The notes under the pieces were generated by a model that made no database searches, was not told where the DNA came from, and saw nothing but the letters and a program-made list of their open reading frames with translations. Positions 1-11,474 of a DNA stretch of 27,724 nucleotides are shown piece after piece. The stretch lies in the NCBI GenBank assembly GCA_027297485.1, contig JAPUHZ010000085.1:1-27724 (forward strand), given 5' to 3'. Numbering within the stretch: position 1 is the first letter of the stretch; each line of letters opens with the position of its first letter. Both the position numbers and the translations under genes were made by a program. Source of the stretch: Deltaproteobacteria bacterium. Lineage in GTDB: Bacteria; Desulfobacterota_B; Binatia; UBA9968.

Positions 1-3000
1 GGGACGTGGATTCCCAAACCAGTAGCCGAAGCATCAAGAACGTTAAGGAACAAGAGGTCTATTTCGGCGAGATCCCGTTGATGACCAAAAACGGGACTTT
101 TATGATCAACGGGACGGAGCGCGTGATCGTCAGCCAGCTCCATCGCTCACCCGGGGCATTCTTCGACCACGATAAGGGAAAGACCCATGCCAGCGGAAAG
201 CTCCTTTATTCTGCCCGGATCATTCCCTACCGCGGCTCCTGGATCGATTTTGAATTTGATCCGAGGGATATCCTCTATGTCCGCATCGATCGGCGGCGTA
301 AGTTCCATGCCACAGTGTTGCTAAAGGCTTTAGGGATGACCACTGAAGACCTGCTCAACTATTTTCACAAGAGCAATACGATCCTGATTGAGGGGCGAAA
401 GCCTATGATGGTCTTCAAGCCCAATCAGCTAGTAGGGGTCAAGGCCGGCGCCGACGTGCGTGATCCAAAGAGCAACGAGCTTATTGTGAGGGAAGGAAAG
501 AAGCTTACCCGTCCCTTGATCCGCCAGATAGAGCTTTCCCGGATCAAGCATGTCCCGATCACATGGGAGGACGTCATTGGGCGCATTGCCGCCCATGATA
601 TCGTGGGTCCTGGAACCCGCGAGGTCCTGGTGGAGTGTAACCAGGAGATCACCCACGAGAGACTGGATCTGATCAGAGAAAAAGGGATCACTGAGATAGA
701 GGTTCTCTTTATCGATGATTTGCATGTGGGCACCCATTTGCGCAACACCCTACTTCAAGACAAGATTCAATCTTCGCAAGAAGGCGTTTTGGAGATTTAC
801 CGCAGGCTCAGACCGGGGGACCCCCCGACCGTCGAATCGGCCACGAATTTTCTTAATAACCTATTTTTTAACCCCGATCGGTACGATCTCTCCAAGGTGG
901 GCAGGCTCAAATTAAACCACCGACTCAAACTCAATATTCCCTTGGAACAGGGGACGCTGCGCAAGGAAGATATCTTGGAGGTGGTTCGGTGCCTCATGGA
1001 GCTGAAAAATGGGAACGGCTCTGTGGATGATATCGATCATCTCGGCAATCGCCGCGTGAGGGCGGTAGGGGAATTGGTGGAGAACCACTTTCGCGTGGGG
1101 CTGGTTAGGATGGAAAGAGTGATTAAGGAGAAGATGAGCCTGCAGGACGTTGAAACTCTGATGCCTCAGGAGTTGATCAACTACAAACCCGTCTCTGCTG
1201 CCCTGAAAGAGTTTTTTGGCTCCAGCCAGCTCTCCCAGTTCATGGATCAGACCAACCCCCTTTCAGAGATTACCCACAAGCGTCGTCTTTCGGCCCTGGG
1301 TCCAGGGGGTCTGACGCGGGAGCGGGCAGGATTCGAGGTCCGTGATGTGCATCCGACCCATTATGGCAGGGTCTGCCCTATTGAAACCCCGGAAGGTCCC
1401 AACATCGGTTTAATCGCCTCTCTTACTACATATGCAAGGGTTAACGAGTTTGGTTTTATTGAGACCCCGTACCGCGAGGTCGAGAATGGTCGAGTGACCG
1501 ATCGGGTCCGTTATCTCTCCGCCCTTGAAGAGGAAGATCACGTAATTGCGCAAGCCAATGCACCGATCAACAACCGGGGCGCGCTCACCGCAGATCTCGT
1601 TTCTTCACGCAAGGGTGGTGAGTTTATTATGGCTCGGCCGGAAGAGGTGGATTTTATGGATGTCTCGCCAAACCAGTTGGTGAGCGTGGCTGCTTCTCTC
1701 ATTCCCTTCCTGGAAAACGATGATGCCAACCGTGCCCTAATGGGATCCAACATGCAGCGCCAAGCAGTCCCCTTGCTCCGTACCGAGTCTCCTCTAGTCG
1801 GGACCGGGATGGAAAAGATCGTGGCACGCGATTCCGGTGTGACGGTGGTTGCCATCCGCGATGGAGTTGTAGAGAGCGTGGACTCCACCCGAATTGTAGT
1901 CAAGGCCGACCGACCTTCCGGGTTGCACCGAGATACGGGAGTCGATATCTACAGCCTTGTGAAATACCAGCGCTCCAATCAGAACACCTGTATCAACCAG
2001 AAACCAATCGTGGTTGTGGAGGACCATGTGAAGGCCGGTGATATCATCGCCGATGGACCATCCACCGAGATGGGCGAGCTTGCCTTGGGCCGCAATGTCT
2101 TAGTTGCCATGATGCCCTGGGGTGGCTACAACTTTGAGGATTCGATTCTGATCAGCGAGCGGGTGGTTAAAGAAGATGTTTTTACCTCCATCCACATTGA
2201 AGAGTTCGAGTGTGTCTCCCGTGACACCAAGCTCGGCCCTGAGGAGATCACACGGGACACCCCTAATGTCGGTGATGAGGCATTAGCGGACCTTGATGAG
2301 AGCGGCATCATCCGTATCGGGGCAGAGGTCAAGCCGGGAGATATCCTGGTAGGTAAGATTACCCCTAAGGGGGAAACCCAACTCTCCCCCGAAGAGAAGC
2401 TCCTGCGGGCTATCTTTGGAGAAAAGGCCGGTGAGGTGCGGGATACCTCTCTCAGGGTTCCGCCTGGGGTGGAAGGGACGGTCATTAATGTGCGGATCTT
2501 CTCACGCAAGGGGATAGGAAAGGACGAGAGGAGCCGGGTTATTGAGGATGAGGAAATTAGTCGCCTGAAAAAGGATCAACAAGACGAGATTCGTATTATC
2601 CACGAGGGGATCCTCAAGCGCCTAAAGAAGCTCCTCGTGGGTCGTCACACGGCCGCACGCCTCAGCGATGACAACCGGAACGTTCTTTTAAACAAAGGGA
2701 AGGAGATCACCGAGGAAGATCTGGAGCAGATCCCTACGGTTTTTTGGGGAGAGATCCGAGTCGATAATGAGTCTGTGGAGGCGGAGGTTGGGCGCATAGT
2801 GGAGAGCAGCACGGAACAGATTGACTTGATCAAGACGGTCTTTCAGGACAAGATCAATAAGCTTACGAGCGGAGATGAGCTTCCCCCTGGGGTCATCAGG
2901 ATGGTTAAGGTTTTTGTCGCCATCAAGCGCAAACTTCAGGTTGGAGATAAAATGGCCGGGCGACACGGCAACAAGGGGGTTATCTCTCGAATCCTGCCGG

Positions 3001-3785
3001 AAGAAGACATGCCCTGTCTGGAGGATGGCAACCCCGTGGATATTGTGCTGAACCCATTGGGAGTCCCTTCAAGGATGAACGTGGGGCAGATTCTGGAGGC
3101 CCATTTGGGTTGGGCAGCTCGAACTCTGGGAAAACAGATCGACGAGTTGTTACACAATGGCCATCCGGATGTGGATCAGGTTCGTCGCCGACTCAAGGAT
3201 GTGTTGGGCTCGCCAGACATCAACGAATTTATCGATGGGATCAAGGATTCGGACTTGCTCAGTCTGGCCGGAAAATACCGCGAGGGGGTTCATTTGGCGT
3301 CTCCGGTTTTTGATGGAGCCACGGAGGAGGAGATTTTCAATCTCCTGAGGAAGGCAGGACTCCCGGTTACGGGGCAGGTGACCCTATTTGACGGGCGGAC
3401 CGGAGAGCCTTTCGACGGAAAGGTCACGGTGGGGGTCATGTATATTATGAAGCTCCACCATCTAGTGGACGATAAGATTCATGCCCGCTCCACCGGACCC
3501 TATTCTCTCGTTACCCAGCAGCCGCTTGGAGGAAAGGCACAGTTCGGTGGGCAACGGCTTGGGGAGATGGAGGTCTGGGCCTTGGAGGCCTACGGGGCTG
3601 CTCACACGCTCCAAGAGATGCTCACGGTAAAATCCGATGACGTGGTGGGTCGGACCCGTATGTACGAGGCTATTGTCAAAGGGGAACATATCCTCGAGCC
3701 CGGTTTGCCGGAATCCTTCAATGTGATGCTTAAAGAACTGCAGAGCCTGGGTCTGGATGTGAATCTGATCGAGGAAAAAGAATGA
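1..3785 (+). CDS. rpoB: RNA polymerase beta subunit, 5'-truncated by window edge
   Basis: Catalytic beta subunit of DNA-directed RNA polymerase; with beta' it forms the active-centre cleft. The frame is open through base 3, so the gene starts outside the window. By alignment from memory with E. coli beta, roughly the first 100 residues are missing. The GTG at base 6 is an internal Val codon, not a start. Seen, numbering from that codon: the lobe/protrusion segment beginning [14 protein letters not shown]; the rifampicin pocket at about 405-432 ([10 protein letters not shown] ... [13 protein letters not shown]) with sensitive-type residues Q411, D414, H424 and S429 (E. coli Q513, D516, H526, S531); the [13 protein letters not shown] motif; and the C-terminal clamp segment ending shortly after [11 protein letters not shown]. 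rpoC follows after 102 nt that hold a heptad-phased inverted repeat. Identity is certain. Confidence 0.98.
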   Translation, partial: DVDSQTSSRSIKNVKEQEVYFGEIPLMTKNGTFMINGTERVIVSQLHRSPGAFFDHDKGKTHASGKLLYSARIIPYRGSWIDFEFDPRDILYVRIDRRRKFHATVLLKALGMTTEDLLNYFHKSNTILIEGRKPMMVFKPNQLVGVKAGADVRDPKSNELIVREGKKLTRPLIRQIELSRIKHVPITWEDVIGRIAAHDIVGPGTREVLVECNQEITHERLDLIREKGITEIEVLFIDDLHVGTHLRNTLLQDKIQSSQEGVLEIYRRLRPGDPPTVESATNFLNNLFFNPDRYDLSKVGRLKLNHRLKLNIPLEQGTLRKEDILEVVRCLMELKNGNGSVDDIDHLGNRRVRAVGELVENHFRVGLVRMERVIKEKMSLQDVETLMPQELINYKPVSAALKEFFGSSQLSQFMDQTNPLSEITHKRRLSALGPGGLTRERAGFEVRDVHPTHYGRVCPIETPEGPNIGLIASLTTYARVNEFGFIETPYREVENGRVTDRVRYLSALEEEDHVIAQANAPINNRGALTADLVSSRKGGEFIMARPEEVDFMDVSPNQLVSVAASLIPFLENDDANRALMGSNMQRQAVPLLRTESPLVGTGMEKIVARDSGVTVVAIRDGVVESVDSTRIVVKADRPSGLHRDTGVDIYSLVKYQRSNQNTCINQKPIVVVEDHVKAGDIIADGPSTEMGELALGRNVLVAMMPWGGYNFEDSILISERVVKEDVFTSIHIEEFECVSRDTKLGPEEITRDTPNVGDEALADLDESGIIRIGAEVKPGDILVGKITPKGETQLSPEEKLLRAIFGEKAGEVRDTSLRVPPGVEGTVINVRIFSRKGIGKDERSRVIEDEEISRLKKDQQDEIRIIHEGILKRLKKLLVGRHTAARLSDDNRNVLLNKGKEITEEDLEQIPTVFWGEIRVDNESVEAEVGRIVESSTEQIDLIKTVFQDKINKLTSGDELPPGVIRMVKVFVAIKRKLQVGDKMAGRHGNKGVISRILPEEDMPCLEDGNPVDIVLNPLGVPSRMNVGQILEAHLGWAARTLGKQIDELLHNGHPDVDQVRRRLKDVLGSPDINEFIDGIKDSDLLSLAGKYREGVHLASPVFDGATEEEIFNLLRKAGLPVTGQVTLFDGRTGEPFDGKVTVGVMYIMKLHHLVDDKIHARSTGPYSLVTQQPLGGKAQFGGQRLGEMEVWALEAYGAAHTLQEMLTVKSDDVVGRTRMYEAIVKGEHILEPGLPESFNVMLKELQSLGLDVNLIEEKE

Positions 3786-3812
3786 AGAGTGAAGACAGAA
3801 CGAGAAACGCCT

Positions 3813-3872
3813 AATTCAGGAACCGGAATCCAGGAGCAGGAAGCCTGAATGCTGGCTCCCGGCTACTGAATT
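3813..3872. repeat. Heptad-phased CAG/CTG inverted repeat, rpoB-rpoC spacer
   Basis: The spacer reads as consecutive 7-nt words (aattcag, gaaccgg, aatccag, gagcagg, then aagcctg, aatgctg, gctcccg, gctactg, aatt). CTG or CCG falls at 3845, 3852, 3859 and 3866, exactly 7 nt apart, and CAG or CGG at 3817, 3824 and 3831. AATTCAG at 3813-3819 is the complement of CTGAATT at 3866-3872, and the arms stay imperfectly complementary towards the centre. It ends about 10 nt before the rpoC ribosome-binding site. Function unknown; a transcribed hairpin is expected. Confidence 0.75.
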
Positions 3873-3887
3873 CTAAGTGAGGGTGAC

Positions 3888-6800
3888 ATGGAAGATCTAT
3901 TCAATCTCTTTGAGAAGCCCAAGAACCCGTTGAGCTTCATTGCTATTAAAGTTTCTCTTGCCTCTCCAGAAAAGATGCGGTCTTGGTCTCACGGGGAAGT
4001 AAGGAAACCGGAGACGATTAACTATAGAACCTTTAAGCCGGAACGTGACGGCCTTTTTTGTGCTAAGATTTTTGGTCCGACCAAGGATTACGAGTGCAAC
4101 TGTGGCAAGTATAAAAGGATGCGCCATCGGGGAGTTGTTTGCGAGAAGTGTGGGGTTGAGGTGATTCAATCGAAGGTCCGCCGGGAGCGGATGGGACATA
4201 TTGAGTTGGCCACACCGGTGGTCCACATCTGGTTTTTGAAGAGTCTTCCCAGTCGCATCGGTGCCCTCCTCGATATGTCGCTCAAGGAGATCGAGAAGAT
4301 CCTCTATTTTGAGTCTTACGTTGTGGTTGATCCGGGCTCGACTCCTTTAAAATACATGGAGCTGATCACTGAAGCCCGTTACCGCAAGGCCGTTGAGGAG
4401 TACGGATCGAACTTTACCGCAGAGATGGGGGCAGAGGCGATCTGTAAGCTTCTTAAGGCTGTAGATGTCCAGAAGCTTTCCGAAGAGCTATACCATGAGA
4501 TGCGGGATGCCAATTCCGAAGTCCGGCGCAAGAAGATGGCGAAGCGGCTTAAGGTGGTCAATGCCTTTAAAAACTCGGGGAACCGGCCAGAATGGATGAT
4601 CCTCGAGGTGATCCCGGTGATCCCTCCAGATCTGCGCCCGCTCGTACCTTTAGACGGAGGCCGATTTGCCACCTCCGATCTCAACGATCTCTATCGTCGA
4701 GTGATCAATCGGAACAACCGCCTTAAACGACTCATGGAACTCAGCGCCCCGGACATGATCATCCGCAATGAGAAGCGTATGCTGCAAGAGGCTGTGGATG
4801 CCCTATTCGATAATGGGCGCAGGGGAAGGGCAATCACCGGTCAAAACCGCCGGCCCCTGAAATCTCTGAGCGACATGCTTAAGGGTAAGACTGGGCGCTT
4901 TCGCCAGAACCTCCTAGGAAAGAGGGTCGATTATTCAGGTCGCTCGGTAATCGTGGTCGGCCCTGAGCTCCGCCTGCATCAGTGCGGACTGCCTAAGAAG
5001 ATGGCCCTGGAGCTTTTTAAGCCATTTATCTACAACAAGCTAGAAGAGAGAGGATTGGTCACCACGATCAAAAGCGCCAAGAAGATGGTCGAAAAGGAAC
5101 GGCCTGAGGTCTGGGATATCCTGGATGAGGTGATTCGGGAACACCCCATCCTTCTCAACCGAGCGCCGACTCTCCATCGGCTTGGCATCCAGGCCTTTGA
5201 ACCGATTCTTATAGAGGGCAAGGCGATACAACTCCACCCATTGGTGTGCGCCGCTTACAATGCCGATTTCGATGGAGATCAAATGGCAGTTCATGTTCCC
5301 TTATCCATAGAGGCTCAGGTGGAGGCCCGGACCCTCATGATGTCGACCAACAATATTCTCTCACCGGCCAACGGTAAACCCATTATCGTTCCGACGCAGG
5401 ATGTTGTTTTGGGCCTCTATTACATGACTCGGGAGCGCCTGAATGCTAAGGGAACAGATCGGGTATTTGCCAATCTGCAGGAGGTGCGCGTTGCCTATGA
5501 CCAAGGGGAGGCAGACCTCCAGGCCCGGATTACCGTTCGGATTAATCAAGAGAGGATCAACACAACGGTCGGCCGAGTCCTCATCTACGAGGTAGTTCCG
5601 CCCGTGATCCCCTTTAAAGAAATCAATCAGGTGATGAAAAAAAAGGAGCTGGGAAACCTGATCGACATAAGCTATCGGCTAGCGGGGGGCAAATCGACCG
5701 TCATCCTTGCCGATATGCTCAAGGATATGGGCTTTTATTATGCTACTAAGGCGGGGATATCCATTGCGGTCAAAGATATAGTGATGCCTGCCGGCAAGGA
5801 GGGGTTGCTAAGGCGAGCCCATGAGGATGTGCTTGAGATCGAGGAGCAGTACAAGAACGGGCTGATCACGGACGGAGAGCGTTACAACAAAGTAGTCGAT
5901 ATCTGGGCCGAGGTGACGGACCGGATTGCCGATGAGATGCTGCGCGATCTCGGGACCGAGACGATTACGGATGACGCCGGACACAAGGTTACCGTCCCCA
6001 GCTTCAATCCGATTTTTATGATGGCTGATTCCGGCGCGCGAGGCAGTGCCCAGCAAATTCGCCAGCTTGCCGGCATGCGCGGATTGATGGCCAAGCCCTC
6101 TGGAGAAATCATTGAAACCCCGATCACCGCTAACTTCCGCGAGGGGCTAACGGTGTTGCAGTATTTTATTTCCACACACGGAGCGCGCAAGGGATTGGCC
6201 GATACGGCCCTCAAGACCGCGAACTCCGGATATCTCACACGCAGGCTCGTAGACGTGGCTCAGGACTCGGTCATTACTGTAGAGAACTGCGGTACGTTGG
6301 ATGGCATTGAGATGGCCCCACTGATGGAGGGGGGTGAGATTATCGAGCCGCTCGGGGACCGTGTGCTGGGGAGAGTCGCCCTGGAAGACATCAAGGATCC
6401 GTTTACCGGTGACGTGATCGTTAAAGCCAATCGGGAGGTTGACGAGGATCTTGTCGAGCGCATCGAGGAAGCGGGGTTGGAGCGAATCAAGATCCGGTCC
6501 GTGCTTACCTGTCAGTCAAGACGAGGGATTTGCGTGATGTGTTACGGCCGTGATCTGTCACGGGGCCACATGGTGCACCTTGGTGAGGCTATCGGTGTGA
6601 TCGCTGCCCAGTCCATTGGGGAGCCGGGGACACAGCTCACCATGCGGACCTTCCATATCGGGGGAACCGCCAGTAGGAGGGCGGAGCAAACTACCCTGGA
6701 GGCTCGCAATGATGGCTTTCTTAAGTTCATCAAAGTCAGCACGGTTACCAATAGAGACGGGGATCTCGTGGTGATGAACCGAAACGCCGAGATCGCTATC

Positions 6801-8018
6801 GTGGATTACCCAGAGGGGGGGGACAAAGGTAGAGAGAGAGAAAGGGAACGTTATCCGATCGTTTACGGCGCGAAGTTGAAAAAGAAAGACGGGTCCAAAG
6901 TCAAGGCCGGCGAGCTCTTGACTGAGTGGGATCCCTATACCCTTCCCATCCTTACCGAGACAGGCGGGACGATCAAGTATGGTGACATTATTGAAGGGAT
7001 GACGATGGAGGAAAAGGTGGATGAGCGGACTGGCCTGTCGACCAAAATCATCATTGACTTTAAGGAAATGGATAAGCGGCCCCGGATCTCGATTAAGGAC
7101 ACACGAGGGCGGACCGCTCGTCCTTCTCAAACTACCGAGGCCCGTTACCTCTTGCCTGGAGGCGCCCATATCAATGTTCAGGAAGGCCAGGTGGTATCTG
7201 CCGGCGATGTGTTGGCCAAGATCCCGCGTGAGACAACCAAAACAAAGGATATTACCGGAGGACTCCCACGGGTAGTTGAGCTGTTCGAGGCGCGCAAGCC
7301 CAAGGAATTTGCCGTCATCAGTGAGATTGACGGAGTGATTTCCTTCGGTAAGGATACCAAGGGGAAACGGAAGGTTATCATTACCCCGGATGTGGGAGAA
7401 CCCAGGGAGTATCTGATCCAGAGGGGAAAACATATCAGTGTCATCCAGGGGGATCGTATTCGGGCCGGAGAGGGCTTGATGGACGGCTCTTCCAATCCGC
7501 ACGATATCCTGAACATCTTGGGCGAGAAGGCGTTGGCCAAGTACCTTGTGGACGAAGTTCAGGAGATCTACCGGCTCCAGGGAGTGCGGATTAACGACAA
7601 GCACATCGAAGTCATCGTCCGGCAAATGTTGCGCCGTGTCAGGATCAAAGAGGTGGGGGATGTCGATTTTCTTATCGGGGACCAAGTGGAAAAGTGGCGC
7701 TTTGAAGAAGAGAACCATAAGGTGATCGCCCAAGGCGGAAAACCCGCCGTGGCAGAGCCTCTTCTGATGGGGATCACTAAAGCTTCCCTTTCGACGGAGA
7801 GCTTCATATCGGCCGCCTCATTTCAAGAGACAACCAAAGTCCTGACAGATGCCGCAATTCACGGGAAGGTCGATTACCTCTGCGGGCTCAAAGAGAACGT
7901 GATTATGGGCAGGCTGATCCCCGCAGGCACAGGATTTTCCAAGTACTCCAAATCGGAGGTGGAGATAGAGGAGCCTGAGGTAGAGGAGGCGGAAATCTCA
8001 GAAGCAGCAGGGGCGTAG
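3888..8018 (+). CDS. rpoC: RNA polymerase beta' subunit
   Basis: Largest RNA polymerase subunit, carrying the catalytic magnesium site. At 1376 aa it is close to the proteobacterial size. Seen: N-terminal zinc ribbon Cys70, Cys72, Cys85, Cys88; the absolutely conserved NADFDGD at 458-464, whose three Asp hold the catalytic Mg; a second zinc site at Cys801, Cys875, Cys882, Cys885; trigger-loop start [11 protein letters not shown] near 916-926; bridge/clamp C-terminus with [13 protein letters not shown]. Between about 930 and 1115 lies a large trigger-loop insertion of the SI3 type found in proteobacteria and relatives. Inside it is an odd low-complexity stretch (G8 at 6815-6822, then (AG)5, coding RERERER). 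The start ATG follows AGTGAGGGTGAC. The C-terminus is acidic ([13 protein letters not shown]). Confidence 0.98.
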   Translation: MEDLFNLFEKPKNPLSFIAIKVSLASPEKMRSWSHGEVRKPETINYRTFKPERDGLFCAKIFGPTKDYECNCGKYKRMRHRGVVCEKCGVEVIQSKVRRERMGHIELATPVVHIWFLKSLPSRIGALLDMSLKEIEKILYFESYVVVDPGSTPLKYMELITEARYRKAVEEYGSNFTAEMGAEAICKLLKAVDVQKLSEELYHEMRDANSEVRRKKMAKRLKVVNAFKNSGNRPEWMILEVIPVIPPDLRPLVPLDGGRFATSDLNDLYRRVINRNNRLKRLMELSAPDMIIRNEKRMLQEAVDALFDNGRRGRAITGQNRRPLKSLSDMLKGKTGRFRQNLLGKRVDYSGRSVIVVGPELRLHQCGLPKKMALELFKPFIYNKLEERGLVTTIKSAKKMVEKERPEVWDILDEVIREHPILLNRAPTLHRLGIQAFEPILIEGKAIQLHPLVCAAYNADFDGDQMAVHVPLSIEAQVEARTLMMSTNNILSPANGKPIIVPTQDVVLGLYYMTRERLNAKGTDRVFANLQEVRVAYDQGEADLQARITVRINQERINTTVGRVLIYEVVPPVIPFKEINQVMKKKELGNLIDISYRLAGGKSTVILADMLKDMGFYYATKAGISIAVKDIVMPAGKEGLLRRAHEDVLEIEEQYKNGLITDGERYNKVVDIWAEVTDRIADEMLRDLGTETITDDAGHKVTVPSFNPIFMMADSGARGSAQQIRQLAGMRGLMAKPSGEIIETPITANFREGLTVLQYFISTHGARKGLADTALKTANSGYLTRRLVDVAQDSVITVENCGTLDGIEMAPLMEGGEIIEPLGDRVLGRVALEDIKDPFTGDVIVKANREVDEDLVERIEEAGLERIKIRSVLTCQSRRGICVMCYGRDLSRGHMVHLGEAIGVIAAQSIGEPGTQLTMRTFHIGGTASRRAEQTTLEARNDGFLKFIKVSTVTNRDGDLVVMNRNAEIAIVDYPEGGDKGRERERERYPIVYGAKLKKKDGSKVKAGELLTEWDPYTLPILTETGGTIKYGDIIEGMTMEEKVDERTGLSTKIIIDFKEMDKRPRISIKDTRGRTARPSQTTEARYLLPGGAHINVQEGQVVSAGDVLAKIPRETTKTKDITGGLPRVVELFEARKPKEFAVISEIDGVISFGKDTKGKRKVIITPDVGEPREYLIQRGKHISVIQGDRIRAGEGLMDGSSNPHDILNILGEKALAKYLVDEVQEIYRLQGVRINDKHIEVIVRQMLRRVRIKEVGDVDFLIGDQVEKWRFEEENHKVIAQGGKPAVAEPLLMGITKASLSTESFISAASFQETTKVLTDAAIHGKVDYLCGLKENVIMGRLIPAGTGFSKYSKSEVEIEEPEVEEAEISEAAGA

Positions 8019-8024
8019 AAATTT

Positions 8025-8053
8025 TTGACAACAGAACAACTATCTGTTATAAA
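8025..8053 (+). promoter_or_regulatory. Predicted sigma70 promoter for the str/S10 genes
   Basis: TTGACA at 8025-8030 is followed after exactly 17 nt by TATAAA at 8048-8053, with an extended -10 TG at 8045-8046. It lies 6 nt behind the rpoC stop and about 70 nt before rpsL, in AT-rich DNA unlike its surroundings. Transcription would start near 8060. The match to housekeeping sigma consensus is as good as any in the window. This is inference from sequence only. Confidence 0.75.
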
Positions 8054-8062
8054 TAGTAGTTT

Positions 8063-8095
8063 TAGCAGGAAATCCTATTTCTCCAAGATCTGCTA
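8063..8095 (+). promoter_or_regulatory. Possible nested hairpin in the rpsL leader
   Basis: TAGCAG at 8063-8068 pairs with CTGCTA at 8090-8095. Inside it GAAAT (8069-8073) pairs with ATTTC (8077-8081) around a 3-nt loop. It would form at the very 5' end of the mRNA from the predicted promoter, upstream of the rpsL ribosome-binding site (AGGAAGG, 8119-8125). It could be a leader structure or a stability hairpin; the stems are short, so this is tentative. Confidence 0.3.
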
Positions 8096-8126
8096 GATCA
8101 AATCGGGAATTGGCGCTCAGGAAGGT

Positions 8127-8498
8127 ATGCCTACTATTAGTCAATTAATACGTGTTGGTAGGGAGAAGCAGCGGCGGAAAAACACCGCCCCGGCCCTCCA
8201 GGGATGCCCGCAGAAGAGGGGGGTTTGCATTCGGGTCTATACCTCGACCCCGAAAAAGCCGAATTCCGCTCTGCGCAAGGTAGCGCGTGTTCGTCTCACC
8301 AACGGGATCGAGGTGACCTCCTATATCCCGGGAGTCGGACATAACCTGCAGGAACATTCGATGGTTCTGATTCGAGGAGGTAGGGTCAAGGATCTTCCTG
8401 GGGTGAGGTATCATATCATTCGCGGGACCCTCGATTCGATAGGAGTCCAGGAGCGCCGCCGCAGCCGCTCCAAGTACGGGGCAAAAAGGCCAAAGTAG
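8127..8498 (+). CDS. rpsL: 30S ribosomal protein S12
   Basis: Decoding-centre protein of the 30S subunit and the classical streptomycin target. 123 aa, full length. Seen: [15 protein letters not shown], with the streptomycin-contact Lys at 43-44, and [14 protein letters not shown] with Lys88 and Asp89 (the Asp that RimO methylthiolates in some bacteria); both sites are of the drug-sensitive type. The N-terminus [12 protein letters not shown] is standard. The start ATG is preceded by AGGAAGG with very short spacing. First gene after the predicted promoter at 8025; rpsG starts 6 nt after its stop, so the two are probably translationally linked and there is no room for the long S7-binding rpsL-rpsG spacer of E. 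coli. Confidence 0.97.
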   Translation: MPTISQLIRVGREKQRRKNTAPALQGCPQKRGVCIRVYTSTPKKPNSALRKVARVRLTNGIEVTSYIPGVGHNLQEHSMVLIRGGRVKDLPGVRYHIIRGTLDSIGVQERRRSRSKYGAKRPK

Positions 8499-8504
8499 GG
8501 TAAG

Positions 8505-8975
8505 ATGCCACGCAAGGGAGGGGTTAAAAAGAGAGAGATTCTGCCGGACCCGAAATATGGGGATAAGCTGGTGGCCAAGTTTGTTAATACGATCATGAAC
8601 TGTGGTAAAAAGAGTGTGGCGGAGAAGATCCTTTATAGTTCTCTAGATATCGTAGCGGCGAAGACCAAAGAGGAGTCCTTAACTGTCTTTAAAAGGGCAC
8701 TGGACAATACTCGCCCCGTGGTTGAGGTGCGTTCGCGCAGGGTGGGAGGTGCGACCTATCAGGTTCCTATTGAGGTTCGGCCGCAACGACGCCTGTCTTT
8801 GAGTATGCGCTGGTTGATGCAGTCAGCACGGTCGCGAGGGGGAAAATCCATGGAGGAAAAGCTAGCCGGAGAATTGGCCGATGCGGCAAACAATCGTGGA
8901 GGTGCGGTAAAGAAAAAGGAAGATACTCATCGGATGGCAGAGGCCAATAGGGCCTTTGCCCATTACCGATGGTAG
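8505..8975 (+). CDS. rpsG: 30S ribosomal protein S7
   Basis: Primary 16S rRNA-binding protein that nucleates assembly of the 30S head and contacts E-site tRNA. 156 aa, the usual bacterial length. Seen: N-terminal [19 protein letters not shown], the helix carrying [12 protein letters not shown], the [21 protein letters not shown] beta-hairpin region, and the C-terminal [20 protein letters not shown] typical of the family. It sits 6 nt after rpsL. A strong hairpin-plus-T-run starts 25 nt after its stop, so transcription may partly end here. Confidence 0.97.
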   Translation: MPRKGGVKKREILPDPKYGDKLVAKFVNTIMNCGKKSVAEKILYSSLDIVAAKTKEESLTVFKRALDNTRPVVEVRSRRVGGATYQVPIEVRPQRRLSLSMRWLMQSARSRGGKSMEEKLAGELADAANNRGGAVKKKEDTHRMAEANRAFAHYRW

Positions 8976-9000
8976 TTCGGTTCAAGGATTCTATAGGGAT

Positions 9001-9031
9001 AAAGGAGGCGGTTGGACCGCCTCCTTTTTTT
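9001..9031 (+). terminator. Intrinsic terminator or attenuator between rpsG and fusA
   Basis: A perfect 12-bp stem (9001-9012 with 9016-9027, GC-rich core GGAGGCGG/CCGCCTCC) closes a 3-nt TGG loop, and the T run continues to 9031. It has all the hallmarks of a rho-independent terminator. Only 17 nt separate it from the fusA start, with no recognisable promoter in between, so fusA and everything after it must depend on read-through or on an unseen promoter. Partial attenuation is the likely role. Confidence 0.85.
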
Positions 9032-9048
9032 CCAGGTGATGGTGAAAA

Positions 9049-11130
9049 GTGGCAAGGACAATCTCATTAGATAAGATCCGCAACATCGGCATCATGGCCC
9101 ATATTGATGCGGGGAAGACTACGACGACCGAGAGGATTCTCTACTATACGGGGATCAACTATAAGATCGGCGAGGTAGATGAGGGAACCGCCACTATGGA
9201 CTGGATGGTCCAGGAGCAGGAGCGGGGTATAACGATCACTTCGGCGGCTACCACCTGTTTGTGGCGTGACCACCGGATCAACATCATCGATACCCCCGGC
9301 CATGTAGATTTTACCATTGAGGTCGAACGTTCGCTGCGGGTTCTCGATGGGGCCATCGCAGTTTTCTGCTCTGTTGGAGGGGTGGAGCCCCAGACGGAAA
9401 CGGTTTGGCGGCAGGCAGATAAATATCGGGTTCCCCGGATTGCCTTCGTCAACAAGATGGATCGGCTTGGGGCTGATTTTTCCCGTGTGGTGCAAATGAT
9501 ACGGGATCGCTTAGGTGCCCGTCCGCTTCCGCTCCAGCTCCCCCTTGGGGCCGAGGAGTCCTTTAGAGGGATCATTGACCTAGTGCAGATGAAGGCCATT
9601 TTGTGGGAGGAAGAGAATCTTGGGGCGCAGTACCGAGTCGCGCCGATTCCGCGTGAGATGGCTGGGCAGGCGGAGGAATATCGGGAAAGGCTTCTGGAGG
9701 CCGTGGCAGACTGTGATGAGTCTTTCATGGAAAGATATCTGGACGGGCAAGAGATTAAGGAAACCGAACTCCGCAGGGTTATTCGTAAGGCCGGCCTCGA
9801 GCTCAAATTGGTCCCGGTCCTGTGCGGCGCCGCCTTCAAGAACAAGGGGGTTCAACCCTTACTCGATGCCGTGATCGACTATCTCCCCTCTCCCGTAGAT
9901 ATTCCTCCGGTGCGGGGCAAGCATCCAACTACGCAAAGAGAAGAGGAACGACCACCAAGTGATGAGGCGCCGTTTTCGGCGCTGGCCTTTAAAATTATGA
10001 CGGATCCATTTGTGGGCACGCTGACCTTTTTCCGGGTTTACTCCGGCGCTCTATTCACCGGCTCCAATATCTACCATTCTACGAAAGGCAAAAGCGAAAG
10101 GGTCGGCCGTCTCTTGAAGATGCATGCCAACAAACGGGAGGATATCCGGGAGGTCTACGCCGGTGACATCGCTGCTGCCGTGGGCTTAAAAACCGCCGCC
10201 ACAGGAGATACGCTCTGTGATGAGAGCCACCCGATTATTCTGGAGTCTATTGAGTTTCCCAATCCTGTTATTTCCATCGCCATTGAGCCGAAGAGCAAAG
10301 CCGATCAAGAGAAGCTCGGCCGTTCGCTGCAAAAGTTGACTACCGAGGATCCCTCATTCAGGGTGCGTACCGATGATGAGACCGGACAAACTATCATCTC
10401 CGGGATGGGAGAGCTCCACTTGGAGATTATCGTGGATCGACTGCTCAGAGAGTTTAACGTCGGGGCCAATGTCGGTAAGCCTCAAGTGGCCTATAAAGAG
10501 ACTGTCCGTAAGGCGGTGGAGCAGGAGGGCAAGTTCATTCGCCAGACCGGCGGCCGAGGGCAATACGGACATGTCTATCTCAGAGTGGAGCCCCAACCGG
10601 CTGGGACGGGTTTTGAGTTTGTCGTCGCCATTAAAGGTGGCACCGTTCCACGGGAGTACATCCCCGCAGTGGAAAAGGGAGTTCGAGAGGCGACGGATAG
10701 CGGTGCCTTCGCTGGTTATCCTATAGTAGATATTAAGGTTACCCTCTTGGATGGGAGTTACCACGATGTGGACTCTTCGGAGATCGCTTTTAAGATTGCG
10801 GGGTCTATGGCCTTTAAGGATGCTGTTAGCAAGGCAAGCCCGGTGCTTTTGGAACCCATTATGGCTGTGGAGGTGGTGGTGCCGGAACAGTTTATGGGAG
10901 AAGTTATTGGGGATATCAGTTCTCGGCGCGGGAAAATCCTTGGCATGGATCCCCGACCGGCAGTTCAGGTGATTGAGGCGCGTGTTCCTCTGGCAGAGAT
11001 GTTCGGTTATGCCACGGATCTGCGGTCGATGACCCAAGGGAGGGCTACCTATACCATGCAGTTTTCCCATTATGACCCGGTACCGGTACCTATCTCAGAG
11101 GAGATCAGTGCCAAGGCGGTTGGACTATAG
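9049..11130 (+). CDS. fusA: Translation elongation factor G
   Basis: Ribosomal GTPase that drives tRNA-mRNA translocation and, with RRF, ribosome recycling. 693 aa, normal size. Seen: G1 [13 protein letters not shown] at 17-29, G2 RGITITSA, G3 DTPGH at 81-85, G4 NKMD at 135-138, domain II, domain III with GMGELHLEI, domain [11 protein letters not shown] and the conserved C-terminal half-motifs of domain V. Start is GTG at 9049, after AGGTGATGG; the protein then begins [20 protein letters not shown], as expected for the family. It lies just behind a terminator-like hairpin. rpsJ follows 25 nt after its stop, without the tuf gene often found here. The sequence looks like housekeeping EF-G rather than a paralogue. 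Confidence 0.97.
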   Translation: MARTISLDKIRNIGIMAHIDAGKTTTTERILYYTGINYKIGEVDEGTATMDWMVQEQERGITITSAATTCLWRDHRINIIDTPGHVDFTIEVERSLRVLDGAIAVFCSVGGVEPQTETVWRQADKYRVPRIAFVNKMDRLGADFSRVVQMIRDRLGARPLPLQLPLGAEESFRGIIDLVQMKAILWEEENLGAQYRVAPIPREMAGQAEEYRERLLEAVADCDESFMERYLDGQEIKETELRRVIRKAGLELKLVPVLCGAAFKNKGVQPLLDAVIDYLPSPVDIPPVRGKHPTTQREEERPPSDEAPFSALAFKIMTDPFVGTLTFFRVYSGALFTGSNIYHSTKGKSERVGRLLKMHANKREDIREVYAGDIAAAVGLKTAATGDTLCDESHPIILESIEFPNPVISIAIEPKSKADQEKLGRSLQKLTTEDPSFRVRTDDETGQTIISGMGELHLEIIVDRLLREFNVGANVGKPQVAYKETVRKAVEQEGKFIRQTGGRGQYGHVYLRVEPQPAGTGFEFVVAIKGGTVPREYIPAVEKGVREATDSGAFAGYPIVDIKVTLLDGSYHDVDSSEIAFKIAGSMAFKDAVSKASPVLLEPIMAVEVVVPEQFMGEVIGDISSRRGKILGMDPRPAVQVIEARVPLAEMFGYATDLRSMTQGRATYTMQFSHYDPVPVPISEEISAKAVGL

Positions 11131-11155
11131 TCCTATTTTCTAACTTGAGTGGAGT

Positions 11156-11464
11156 ATGAACGAGAAGATTCGCATTCGGCTGAAAGCTTATGACCATCGG
11201 GTCCTGGACCAGTCGGTGGGGGAAATCGTGGAGACCGTAAAGCGGACTGGGGGAAGGGTGGCCGGACCTATTCCTCTACCAACGCACATCGAGCGCTTTA
11301 CGGTCAACCGTTCTCCCCATGTGGACAAGAAGTCCAGGGATCAGTTTGAGATCCGTACCCATAAACGGCTACTGGATATCCTGGAGCCTACCCAGCAGAC
11401 CATCGACGCCTTGGGGAGGCTGGATCTAGCCGCTGGTGTGGATGTAGAGATCAAACTGCAGTGA
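11156..11464 (+). CDS. rpsJ: 30S ribosomal protein S10
   Basis: Component of the 30S head; also the NusE subunit of the antitermination complex, bound by NusB and NusG. 102 aa, standard. Seen: N-terminus [17 protein letters not shown], the loop [29 protein letters not shown], and C-terminal [33 protein letters not shown], all diagnostic. First gene of the S10 block and directly behind fusA, so here the str and S10 units form one transcript unless an unseen promoter intervenes. An 85-nt spacer follows, with a heptad inverted repeat in place of the long regulatory leader that precedes rpsJ in E. coli. Confidence 0.97.
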   Translation: MNEKIRIRLKAYDHRVLDQSVGEIVETVKRTGGRVAGPIPLPTHIERFTVNRSPHVDKKSRDQFEIRTHKRLLDILEPTQQTIDALGRLDLAAGVDVEIKLQ

Positions 11465-11474
11465 GCAGGGATCA

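Noticed and set aside
1212..1300. Rifampicin-resistance mutations
   Set aside because: The key positions in the rif cluster have the usual sensitive-type residues.
6558..7733. Antisense ORF of 391 aa inside rpoC
   Set aside because: It lies wholly opposite the conserved rpoC SI3 and clamp region; long antisense frames are expected from the codon bias of the sense gene, and its protein shows no family features or ribosome-binding site.
8127..8498. Streptomycin-resistance alleles in rpsL
   Set aside because: Both Lys positions at the drug contact sites are unchanged.
9159..9845. Antisense ORF of 228 aa inside fusA
   Set aside because: Shadow of the EF-G coding strand, Ser/Arg-rich as expected for reverse reading of this codon usage; no recognisable protein.
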